A stretch of DNA of 64,000 nucleotides from Beroe forskalii. Its lineage: Eukaryota; Ctenophora; Nuda; Beroida; Beroidae. A program made the translations under genes and the position numbers. The notes under the pieces were generated by a model. It was not told the origin of the DNA, made no database searches, and worked only from the letters and a program-made list of their open reading frames with translations. Shown here in pieces: positions 10,001-20,300 of the stretch (the first letter of the stretch is position 1; every line of letters starts with the position of its first letter). The stretch spans positions 35,220 through 99,219 of the forward strand of contig WFMF01000575.1 in NCBI GenBank assembly GCA_011033025.1, written 5' to 3'.

Positions 10001-12781
10001 ATGATGATAGGGTCATTACTCAATATGTAGGCATGCAACTGTTAACTTATATTATTAAAATCTAGGATTACCAATGAAATGCAGCGCAAATAATCAGATC
10101 TACGACAATTAATTACATCTGAGATAGGTGAAATGTGTGGTATTAATACGTTTCTTCCTTTGCAGGTCCTTTACAGACCTTTGCAGGCCTGAAAAGGACA
10201 GCAGTAGCCAAGTTACATGAGCATTGAGCAAATTAACCTGATTTACAAGAATTAATCGAAAAAAACTGGACATTTTTTGAACTTAAATTGTACTTGGTAC
10301 CGCCCCCAAATTAATATATACCATAAACTTACCATGTCCGTGGTACAATCTAGAGTATCTGTGAACTGTGTTTCATGAACAATGATGACTTTAGGACCGA
10401 GCTTTGAGATGGGGGCCTCAATCCCATGCTTATCCAGAACTCCCTGTAAGTATAGCGTTTCTTAACTGAAATATCGGATAATTGTTTATGAGCCGCATAA
10501 TAGAATGAATAATTTTCTTTATTCTCTTCTTAGCTCAGCGAAGTGAATTTCAGAAAAAAGTTCGTTTCACTTCGCTGAGCTAAGAAGAGAATAAAGAAAA
10601 TTATTCATTATAGCGTTTCTGTGTGCAGACCGGTCGATTGCAGGAGCACTCGAAAAAGACACGCGGATTTACTGTTCCTGCGTCGACTTTCTACATAGAT
10701 TCCATCGAAAGCAGACGATTTTTTCACGTCTTTGTCGAGCCCTCCGAGCAGTCAGCAAACATATGCGCATGATATCGCTGTAACTCAGTGCAGAAAGCAA
10801 ATAGATAACTCCGGTTTTCACTAATCTGCATCATTCGATGAAATGAAACTGGTAGGGAAATAAAATGAGCAACTTCAGTCAGTGTAATTTGAGTAGCTGA
10901 CACTGTAGCAACATGCACCTGTTACCTTGACTTATTATTACCTTGACTTATTATTACCGGAGAACGGACATTTTACCTCAGACATGTTTACCTACAGTAC
11001 GACACTTTACCTCATGACATTTCAGCTATAGACAAAGGTAAGGGTCTACGTCATGGTTAGATTAGTGCTAGAATCATGGGTTTGGGTTGGTTTAGACTTT
11101 AGGGTCAGGGGAGAGCGATCAAGTGCCGTTTGATAAAATGTCTGAAGTTATAAGTCGGTTATAAGTCGGTTATAAGTCGGTTATAATCCGGTTATACGTC
11201 GGACTATAAGTCGGTTATAAGTCGGACCCCCGACTCACCTGTAGCTCCGCACTGAAATGCTGGCAGAACACTGTGCTGGCATCGACCAGAAACCCGAACA
11301 TGTCGTTGTGAAGTCTCTCTGCCCGGGTCCTATACAGCGCCACATCGGACAACGCCAAGATCTTCAACAGGAGTCGAGTTCGACGGTTGAGGTTGCCACT
11401 TATTCCTAGGGTTGTTAATGGGCAAATAACATCAACTTTCTATATTAATTCTGTCGAAAATACACCGATGCATACATCAAGCGATCTGCAACACGTCGAA
11501 AAGAGCTGAAAAGAGCTCCATCATTGAATTTAATACAATGTAAAATACTATGTACCTACAGATATTTAAATAGATATTAAACAGATAAAATAGATACTAA
11601 ATACTGCATTCGAACCTAGAAGTCCTTCTGTATCTATAATAAGTGTGTTTGAGGCAGCATCATAGGCGACCCACATGCCAATAGTTCCTGGTTTCTGAAA
11701 AGGTATCTATCAAGAAAGAAGTCTTAATTTCAATATATTTTTCGAAAATTTGAGTGTGTCAATATCAACAAACTCTACTCAGTACTTGAACTAGAAATTA
11801 TATTTTTACTGAAAATAAAATTTATCACAACCACTCCACATTCTTTGGATTGATGTCTTAAGTTGGAGAAAACAATCCATTTATATTCCATGCCATTTTC
11901 ACAAACATAGAGATCAGATCTTACAAAGTTTAGGTATGATCTACAGTATCACACATTGAATACACGATAACAGTATTATGTATAGTGATTTGAACTCCTG
12001 CCCAAAACATGAAATTGAAATAATCTGATTAGAAACGATATGTGATTAGACAGGTTATGATATCATCATTAACCTGACTAGATGAAGTGAGAAACACCTC
12101 CTGCCCATCAAAGAACACATGGTTCAGGGTATGTGACTTCCCATCCCCAGTGTTTCCAAATATTGACAGCACATTGACAGGTCGATCTGCTGCCATGCCC
12201 AAAGCTTCTGCCAAGGCAGCAACATCTTTCACCTGGATTAAGGACCTTATGATAAACCGCTATTCCACAGTATACAAAACAGAAAATACTTGGTTGTATA
12301 GATTTTAATTATAGCACTTACAATGTCAATGCATATAAGTATTAGAAATGAAATTGAAACTAACACATAAGACTTCACAATCATCAACCAGGAGGACACT
12401 CTTGCTAGGACATGGCTGGATTTCCTCATCCAATGTTTTTCTCACAGATTTTGACATGTCTTTATATCTCTGGATTGACTTCAATTTATGATCTTTGTGT
12501 TTCTGAAAATTGAGTTGCTGATAATTCTAAATCTCAAGACAAGTAAATTGTCTATACAAAAGAGGCAATTAATGGATTCATCAAGAACCTGATATCTTCA
12601 ATAAATCAGTCATTCTCTGATACATTTCACTTAGCTATGATGGTATTTGGAGCTATGATAATTTTAGTCAACTTAATCAGCTATACTCAGCTTACAAGAT
12701 GTTGTCGTTCAGAGCAGAGTTTGCAAAGAAATGCAATGTCATCAAAGACAAACTCTCCACAATCAGAACATGTCACAACAG
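7036..12781 (-). CDS. ZFYVE1: ZFYVE1/DFCP1-like protein: B-box and P-loop NTPase exons
   Basis: DFCP1 is an ATPase with two C-terminal FYVE domains that acts on ER-derived omegasomes, lipid droplets and autophagosome precursors. Eleven exons are phase-compatible, in order: 12696-12781, 12365-12502, 12074-12232, 11616-11694, 11239-11405, 10333-10443, 9668-9751, 8694-8769, 8344-8414, 7939-8036 and 7036-7105. All use GT-AG. The first carries a B-box-like zinc finger (CSDCGEFVFDD, CKLCSERQHL). The third holds the P-loop GNTGDGKSHTLNH, and the next holds IIDTEGLLG. Later exons carry RTRLLLKILALSDVALYRTR, KLGPKVIIVHET, CPELCLSCG and VYICGKCYQNGE, all matching DFCP1 in order. The start codon is not located; the first exon seen needs one base from an upstream exon. 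The FYVE exons are not seen. Reading past the last donor at 7036 gives a stop at 7018. Confidence 0.88.
7405..7880. repeat. Minisatellite, unit about 16 bp (GTGGTGTCAGAGTGGA)
   Basis: Some 25-30 imperfect tandem units occupy the ZFYVE1 intron between exons 7939-8036 and 7036-7105. Human DFCP1 has additional zinc-binding residues between the two segments these exons encode, so the array lies where an exon might be missing. The same unit forms a second array at 35910-36395. Long open frames across it on the plus strand are artefacts of the repeat. Confidence 0.9.
8420..8600. repeat. Degenerate tandem repeat, AACAACGAGTTTTT unit
   Basis: Variants of AAAACAACGAGTTTTTTTT recur six to seven times with spacing of about 24-31 bases inside a ZFYVE1 intron. 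Confidence 0.7.
8811..8915. mobile_element. Inverted-repeat MITE, family M4
   Basis: The arms GTTTTGTGTGCGCGGCGTAA and TTACGCCGCGCACACAAAAC are near-perfect complements around a short centre. The right flank carries CTGCAGTTCGAACTGCCGCT. Related copies are at 43382-43520 and 46048-46132. It sits in a ZFYVE1 intron. Confidence 0.85.
9258..9428. mobile_element. Inverted-repeat MITE, family M5
   Basis: The left end GGGATCGTTCACATATTACG is matched by its reverse complement at the right end. The interior is G-rich and then AT-rich. Fragments of the same family occur at about 18027-18073 and 25817-25900 in KIF3B introns. Confidence 0.85.
9778..9850. repeat. Two tandem M1 core units
   Basis: The block ending in TTGAGCTATGATAATGACGT occurs twice in tandem with a period of about 43 bases. 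It is the M1 element core in reverse orientation without AGGCGG termini, immediately 5' of ZFYVE1 exon 9668-9751. Confidence 0.75.
10461..10614. mobile_element. Hairpin element with about 45-bp near-perfect arms
   Basis: The arm containing CTTCTTAGCTCAGCGAAGTG is complementary to the later CACTTCGCTGAGCTAAGAAG, and the arms extend to ATTCTTTA/TAAAGAAT on both sides. A 12-base direct repeat TATAGCGTTTCT lies at 10449-10460 and 10609-10620 and may be a target-site duplication. The left part (10470-10510) is shared in inverted orientation with 22463-22503. Confidence 0.75.
10621..10770. mobile_element. Inverted-repeat MITE, family M3
   Basis: The left end has GTGCAGACCGGTCGATTGCA then CTCGAAAAAGAC. 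The right end has the diverged complement GTCTTTGTCGAGCCCTCCGA and ATATGCGCAT. The copies at 37315-37471 and 60986-61147 confirm the family. Confidence 0.75.
11143..11225. repeat. Short tandem repeat, 11-bp unit AAGTCGGTTAT
   Basis: About six units lie in the ZFYVE1 intron just downstream (minus sense) of exon 11239-11405. The array ends about ten bases from that exon's splice donor. Confidence 0.85.
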
Positions 12782-14494
12782 CTGAAATTGTTTCACATAG
12801 CCATCTAGTAACTAATAAATTTCTCTGATCTTACTGGCAACCAAGCATTATGAAGTGTTAGCTTAAAATTTTGCTGTTTCCTTAGGGTTGGAAAAAGGGA
12901 TCTATAACACTTTTTTGGATTTATTGCTGCTTAAGCACCCAAGATTGACACAAAACAGTTCTCCCTAAAAAATCTTGGAGTTTCAGAACCCTTCTTGCAA
13001 CCACTTTTCACCACCTTTTCAACCAGTCAGTATGGTAGATATAGGTATGAAAGCCTGCAATAATTATTGAAACATCTTTATGTGTAGTCCTACCACTCAT
13101 GACAGATATGGAATTTAAGGAAAAGATGTCAATTTGTAAGAATACAAATATAATGTAAGAAGTGGATTTTTGTAAAAAAACATTATATCAGATTAGCCTC
13201 CAATTATACCTTGATTGTGAGGTTTGCACCAAAACTGGCAGAGGATCTGACTCATCAACCAATGTCATTCATTGAACTTTCTGATCAAAATTACACACAT
13301 GCTATATACCAAACATTTCATGAATAGTTAATGTAATAAAATGAACCTGAAGTTGTGGCAATTGAATCATCAAAACAAAATTGTTCAAGATCGAAACTTA
13401 CATCACAGTATCACCACAGAAATATATGATGGTGAATTGTCCTAAGCATTTGTGTATATTTTTTGCAGATTGATGACTTGAAGAAATCATTCTTTATTCA
13501 TAGTGAGAACTAGAAGAAAAATCTTTCTCGCAGATTAATGTCTAGAAGATTAGAAGAAACTAAAACCCCTTTTGGCCATGTAGCGTAATGAAGGAAACAT
13601 TTTTTGTTCTCCCACAACTTGTCCAGTTTGTAGAGCAACATGTAAAGACATTTCGACTTAAGCATTTTGGCAAACACACTTATTGATTTAGTTTCCTAAA
13701 GAAAATATGAACTTGGGCCTTAAAATCATTCAACCACTCTTTTCTTAACTTACTCTGAAAACCAGAAGGCACTCTTTAATTTTGTATGTCGTTTCATTTC
13801 TACATATTCAACTCAATGAAACGTCAACTAAGTTTTTGACTGCTGATGAAAATTTGTTTTAAGTTCGTCATGAACAGTAGTTTGCTGTACATCTTTTGTG
13901 TCTGTTTTACATTGCCGCACAATGCATAGCTCTGTGCGCGCGCGGCATTCGAAGCCCCTGGCTTGAGCCAGTGTGGCTGGCGCGCGGCACTCGAGTTACA
14001 TGACACATCATTTGTTATTGTTGGCTTATTATAGCTAAAGCTTTGGTCTGGTATCATCAAATATTCTACTTAGATTATAGAATGCTTTTTCTGCACTTTG
14101 TTTGTGCGCGTGTACCAGTTCTAGTTCCCAGTTCCCTATTGTGCGTGCGTCATGCGCGCCGCCCGCTTCATTTCTTTTTGAAATAGCATAGCATATAAGC
14201 CGTGAGTAAGCATGTGGTTAAATAACGCGTTCTTCTTTGTTATCTTTGATGAAATGAGCTGTAATGACATGATTTGAGTCAAAGAAAAAATTATACAGCA
14301 AAGGGAAATAAATGTTCCTTTCATTGGAATTGGGATTGATGAGTCATTAAGATATCATTTGTCTATTGTGTGAGCCTCTTCACTGTGCATGGAAAATTGA
14401 ATGTGTAAGTTCACAGTTGTCTGATAGGTTTTGTACAATTTCATTATATTGATTCCATAATGTAAGCTGACCAAATGGTTGTCAGTAAGATAAG
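12782..14494. other. Region between ZFYVE1 and Ashwin, no exon identified
   Basis: ZFYVE1 and the plus-strand Ashwin gene point away from each other, so this 1.7 kb should hold the 5' exon(s) of ZFYVE1 and both promoters. I could not place a ZFYVE1 start codon. A GC-rich imperfect palindrome with GTGCGCGCGCGGCATTCGA and its partner lies at about 13915-14000. Confidence 0.45.
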
Positions 14495-14917
14495 ATGAGT
14501 AAAAGGAGATGGGATTACTTTTTAGATTTCGAAAATCATGGTATTAAATGCTATGAGTTTTCTCAACTCACAAATGAAGCCATATTAGATATCTACCAGA
14601 AACACATTGCCCCCAAAGACCAAAGGCTATGTTTCAAAGGCAAAAGACCCCCAGACACACCAGAAGAGGAACCTCAACCAAGAGTTAAGAAAATAAGAGT
14701 AATAAGGAGCAATTCTTCAGTACTTGTAAGGAAAACCAATGTCAAGGAAACTGACCTGGACCCCCAAAATCTAAAGAAAGAATCTACTATTTTACCACTG
14801 GAAGCTAAAAAAGAAGTTCAGACTGTCACAAAAAAGGTCGAGTTCAGTAATACCACCCAAGAATTTGTATACGAACCTGAGCCAACATTTGAAAGACAGT
14901 CAGTGACATGGCCATGA
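14495..14917 (+). CDS. ASHWIN: Ashwin (C2orf49)-like protein
   Basis: The product is 140 residues, charged and basic. Two features point to Ashwin. Residues 12-43 contain a segment ending AILDIYQKHIAPKDQR, which resembles LTDLYVQHAIPLPQR of the vertebrate protein, and the protein ends in VTWP, the conserved terminal tetrapeptide of Ashwin. The middle is low-complexity (PEEEPQPRVKKIRVIRSN). Ashwin is a nuclear accessory subunit of the tRNA-splicing ligase complex around RTCB and DDX1. It is shorter than the 232-residue human protein, and the usual N-terminal HPELLS-type motif is not seen, so an upstream exon is possible. The gene lies head-to-head with ZFYVE1 and 0.9 kb before prefoldin 2. Confidence 0.62.
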   Translation: MSKRRWDYFLDFENHGIKCYEFSQLTNEAILDIYQKHIAPKDQRLCFKGKRPPDTPEEEPQPRVKKIRVIRSNSSVLVRKTNVKETDLDPQNLKKESTILPLEAKKEVQTVTKKVEFSNTTQEFVYEPEPTFERQSVTWP

Positions 14918-15785
14918 GATATAGGTAAATGGTTGAATCTTAGTTGTCAATGGAAAAAGTATCCTTTGCAAATTTGAAGTCATCATTTTGATCCTGTCAG
15001 GTCTTAGGCTTCATATATCTTAAGTTTTCATCATTTGCTTGAGCAGGAACTGAATGATCTCTCTCAAAAGAACTCACTGAAGTTATTGATTACTGTAGAA
15101 ATCAATAGCTTGATACTGAAGAAATCAATAGCCTGACATGCTGTAGAAAAACTTTGTATTATCATGATGGTATCAGCTTGGAGCTTTTTCAGATGATTAC
15201 AGTATGCTTGTCTGTTTTCTTGGCTTATTAGTGTAGTTTTACTACAAAGAATTCTTGTTGATTGTCTTTAAATTGTGCTCTGTTATCTTTTGTTGTACTG
15301 CCCAATATATTGATTGTTGGTTAGTTTTTGACATAGTACATGTTATCATCTTTTAAGTTTTAACAGACCAATTTTTCAATTTATTGTTATCCTTATCTAA
15401 ATCATAAATAATGTTATCATTCATTAGTAGAGTACAATAAAAACAAGTAATTTAATAAAACAAGTAATTTATATTTTATAGCCATTACACCATTATTGAA
15501 CATATATTACTATTCATCTCATTTTTAATTATGGTTCAGATTAATTGCTCAATTACAATGGGCAACAATGACATAACAAAACAACTTGATAAGTTATAAA
15601 AACTAAAAGTCAGGATATCTTAACAATCTGAAATAATTGATTATTGTAAATAATTAAATAATTAAAACAGCTCTATATTACAACCTCAATTGTCAACCTA
15701 CATGACTATTGTATGTCAACCTATATTATTTATGAAGTATCCTTGAATTGAATCATTCAACACTAATATCAATTTGAGAGATAAC
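14918..15785. other. Ashwin 3' untranslated region and spacer
   Basis: This is AT-rich sequence with AATAAA-type signals near 15437 and 15455 (CAATAAAAAC, TTAATAAAAC) that could end the Ashwin transcript. No coding sequence is seen. Confidence 0.45.
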
Positions 15786-16669
15786 ATGGCTGATCAAAAA
15801 AGGAAAAACCAGGAAATCATCCTACAGCAGTTCAACAAACTAAGACAGGTATTTTTATTCTCCACAATAAACCTTTTCAGTTATGAATTGAGCAAGTTAC
15901 ATGTATCCAAGCATAAATCTTTTATATTATAGGGATGTGGCTGATTGCCCAAACTCCCAATTGTGACAGTGACATGCCATTATAACTCATTTCTTATTCA
16001 TGTAAATATTTTCATTGCTTCATTATGTTGAGCATATTCAATCTTTAAATACTCTAATCTTACAGTTAAAATGACACTCAGGAACAAAGAATGGTAGCAC
16101 AAAAGATAAGTGAACTAAAGTTAGAAGAATCAGAACATAAACTAGTTGTAGATGCCTTGAAAGAAGTTAATGATCCACAGAGAAAATGAGTTTAATTTAT
16201 TCTCGCTAGAAGTCTATAATTGTCTTATGGAAAAGCTCTATTTTTAACCATATAATTCTATATTAATATCATATCCACCTCTACCCATCAGATGTTATCA
16301 GCTTGTTGGTGGTGTTTTAATGGAACGTACTGTTGGCCAAGTAAGACCAAACCTGGAGAATAATGCCTCTAAGATTAGTTCACTGATATCAACCATGGAT
16401 AAAACCCTAGAACAGAAGGCTAAAGAACTTCTTGATTTCAAAGAAAAGCATGGAATTAAGGTGATGTTTCTATCTTTACTTTCTCAAAATGACATATAAT
16501 ACTCAGTTCAATGTGTTTTTATGGAATTTTAAGATATAGAGGTTTTGATCCATTACCTCCATAACCTTTAAATACTATTTATCTAATAAAGGTGAAAGGT
16601 GAAGATAACATGCCAGAGGAAAAGGAGACTACCTCTAAACCTTCTACATCAGGAGTACTGGTTAACTGA
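15786..16669 (+). CDS. PFDN2: Prefoldin subunit 2
   Basis: Four exons (15786-15848, 16082-16185, 16292-16460, 16592-16669) give 137 residues in one frame. Prefoldin is a six-subunit cytosolic chaperone that hands nascent actin and tubulin to the CCT chaperonin; subunit 2 is a beta-type subunit with a coiled-coil hairpin. Matches to PFDN2 are QQFNKLRQ then EQRMVAQKISELKLEESEHK, the beta-hairpin CYQLVGGVLMERTVGQV, the second helix KAKELLDFKEKHGIK, and the terminal GVLVN (GVLVS in human). Exons 1, 3 and 4 have ordinary GT-AG borders. Intron 2 appears to start with ATGAGT instead of GTGAGT; using the nearest GT places TGA in frame. Confidence 0.9.
16186..16191 (+). other. Non-canonical splice donor of PFDN2 intron 2 (ATGAGT)
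   Basis: Homology requires exon 2 to end at 16185 and exon 3 to start at 16292, giving an AT-AG intron. The donor equals the consensus GTGAGT with G1 changed to A. The U12-type AT-AC consensus (ATATCC) is not present. Confidence 0.6.
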
Positions 16670-17363
16670 GATATATGCTACTGGATTAATATTGAGATCA
16701 TCCAAGCAGATGCACCACTCTTATGACCACTCTTGAGGATGTTTTTTGGTGACATTTTATGGATTTTGTGTCCAAAATGTCTCAGGGACTTGTTTGTCTG
16801 ATTGGATATAATCAAAATGTCACATTTTGTTTCCATGTGTATCATTTATCGAACAGTTTTGTATTTGTATGTATATAAAATGTTATTTAAATGATATATA
16901 AAAGTATAAACTTGGGGTACTGTCACATTTTTCTAGAAATTGGTGTTGAATACCGACAGATATTTGTTCAAAATCTGCCTACTTCTCTCATATTTTAATT
17001 TTTGTTGTCATTCTTGATTCACTCAATGCAGAAAAGCCCTCAGAAACGATTTTTATCTTAATTTTCCTCACTAATTGTATTAATGGATATGAAGTTCATA
17101 TCGTATGTTTTAACTAAGATTAAAGTTCTCTGTAGTATCCAACTTAGTGTAGTAATGAAACTTTCTTTGAGCAAGCGCTATGATCAAGAAGAAGCTGTGA
17201 ATCCCCCAAGAAGAACCTGTAATTTTCACCTTCCAACAACAAGAATCCAGATCTCCTGTTTAAGTTTACAACTCACCTAAATTCCTGACTAAACTCCTCC
17301 AATCTCTCAAGTGATAGAAGTTTAAACCTCTAAATCCCTGACTGCACTCCTGCAATATCTGCA

Positions 17364-20300
17364 ATGCCGTCTGAGAGCAAGAAGAAGAGTGAGGAGACGG
17401 TTAGAGTGGTGGTGAGGTGTCGTCCTCTGGGCCACAAGGAGATCGACCAAGGTCGGCAGAGCTGTGTGGAGGTCGACTCTGATAGAGGCTCCATTGAGGT
17501 GAGATTTACTCTATTTTAGGGTATATCGAGGTGGATCTTTCTTCTTTTTTAGAAGAATATTTACACAATTTTTTTAATTAACATCATATTAATCGATTTA
17601 AAGAATTTGTAGAATTTCACAAATTCCCGGTCAGGTTTATGTTGTTGGTGTAAAATAAATTTTCTTGTTTTCCTCAATTTTCTTGTTTTTCTCAGGTGAA
17701 ACACCCTGGAAAACCTGGCCAGGACAAACAGTTCACGTTTGACTACGTGTTCGGACAGAACAGCGCTCAGAAGGATTTGTATGACACTGTCTTCCAGCCT
17801 CTTGTAGCGTCCGTTTTAGAAGGGTGAGTAGCTTCCGTCTAGGGAGGGTGAAGCTTTCGTTGTAAAATCCTCAGCAATTGTATGCTGCTTTTATAAATAT
17901 TGATCAATATATTCACTCCACACAAATTAGTACATTAATTAGCACTCGACTTTTCCTCGTGCGATTGATGCAACATTTTCACTTTGCGCCGTTAGATTAG
18001 CGTGATTTTAATCGCGTCTGCCCCAAGATTACCCCCTCCCCCAAGGTGATTACGTAACGATCCCTTATACCCCAGGTACAACGGTACGATCTTCGCGTAC
18101 GGGCAGACAGGGACTGGTAAGACGTACACGATGCAGGGGAACGCTACTGTTCAGGAACAGAAGGGTGTCATTCCTAACTCATTCCAGCAGATATTCGAAC
18201 ATATCAAACAGACTAAAGGTAAGGGGTTTTCAGATATTCGAACACATCAAACAGACTAAAGGTAAGGGGTTTTCAACGGCTGAAATGCATAATTTCTGCT
18301 ATTAGTGAGCGTGAATTTACGAATTTAAGAGTATTTTCATCATGTTTGTGCTTCGAAATTTTGACACAGTTCATCAAGGTGTAAAATCTTAATTGTACTC
18401 GACCAATGATAACAATATATTATACATATTGTTCTGTTATGTGTGTAAGAATGTGACTGTCATGCAATCTACTACATACCAAGATGTCCTTGACAATATA
18501 AATCTCCTCTGGAAGTTTGCCAATGTATTTCTTGGTGATGTGAATTGTTGTCTCCACAACGTCTGTGTGATATACTGTACTGAGTACTTGAGTGGTGCAT
18601 AATTATATAGATATCAAGGAAACTTTCGATTGTTCAGCAAATCTGCTATTATAATGAACTTATACCATTTCACGTTTAAGCGCTGTACAGATGCCGCCTT
18701 ACGGATATGTTTTCAGGTATCCAGTACCTTGTCAGAGCCTCCTATCTGGAGATATACCAGGAGGAAATAAGAGATCTACTTTCAAAGGACTCAAAGAAAA
18801 GATACGCAACATATCCATGGTGTCTCAACCTGTGTAATATCATAACTTAGATTCTTATATTTATTGTTTGTCGAGGCTATTTCACTCAATTTCCACGGGC
18901 TATTATGCTGTACTCGACGCATTTGAATAGTTCCGGAATAGTTCGTAACCACTCTACTCGTCCTATTTCTGATTAAATTGACGAAGGAATCCTTTTTCTA
19001 CACCTCAAAGAAAAGATACGAGCTAAAGGAGAACGCAGACAGTGGTGTGACAGTCAAAGACCTGTCTTCATTCGTTGTGAAGAGTGTGAAGGAAATAGAA
19101 CATGTCATGAACGTGGGCAACACTAACCGAGCTACAGGTACTGAGGGCTTGACAACAGTCACCATGAAAACACTGACAACAGTCACCATGAAAACACTGA
19201 CAACAGTCACCATGAAAACACTGACAATAGTCACCATGACAACACTGACAACACTCACCATGACAGCACTGACAACAGTCATCATGACAACACTGACAAC
19301 AGTCACCATGACACCACTGAAACAGTCACCATGGCAACACTGACAACAGTCACCATGACAACACTGACAACAGTCACCATGACAACTAATTTCCGCAGCG
19401 TACACGGATATGAACGAGCGGTCCTCCCGATCTCACGCCATCTTCATCACCACCATTGAATGCTGTGAGACGATGGGAACAGAAAACCACATTAGAGTGG
19501 GCAAGTTGAACATGGTGGACCTGGCTGGATCAGAACGACAAAGCAAGACTCACGCGTCTGGGGAGAGGTGAAGTGTTTTATCAAAAAGTGAGGAATTGGG
19601 TATATGTCCTGGGGAAAGGTGAGGTGTCCTCCGTTTTTTAGATTTTTGGAGTTTTCAAATAATAATCAGCTTATATACTAACAAAAGTGGACAACCCAAT
19701 TAATCTTGGGTGGATACGAAAATTGGCAATTGGGCTTTATTTACCGGAGCCCCCTCCTCTATGGCCTGTTACCCCCCCCGCCCCTGTTACCCCTAAAGCC
19801 CTAATGTTTTCTTTAGGTTTCGGGAAGCAACGAAGATCAACCTGTCCTTGTCAGCCCTTGGGAATGTGATCCATGCTCTGGTAGAAGATAACGCGCAGCA
19901 CATTCCTTACAGAGACAGCAAACTGACGAGATTACTGCAGGACTCTTTGGGAGGTAATTACTGTCGGATTTTGGACTGAGAGAATAGAGATATCCGACTA
20001 GAAATGTACTGTAGAGAGGTTTGGGGAAGGAAAAGAACCATTCTCTGTTCTCATTTCTTCCTTTAGCCTTCCCCTGATTGGTCCATTATCCTGCTTTCTG
20101 CTCTCCCATTGGTTAACCTTACCCACGTGACCATATTAATCCCCCTCTGATTGGCCATCACCCCCAGGTAACAGTCGTACGGTAATGGTTGCTAACATCG
20201 GGCCTGCTGATTACAACTACGATGAAACCATCACAACACTACGGTATGCTAACCGAGCAAAGAACATCAAGAACAGACCCAAGATTAACGAGGATCCAAA

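Noticed and set aside
18803-19003. U12-type AT-AC intron in KIF3B (ATATCC at 18811, CTACAC at 19003)
   Set aside because: It would be in frame but duplicates seven residues in the motor domain, and no U12 branch-point consensus is visible. It is kept only as part of the intron 4 anomaly.
18998-19405. 135-codon minus-strand frame rich in MVTVVSV
   Set aside because: It reads the reverse of the 24-bp satellite in KIF3B intron 5.
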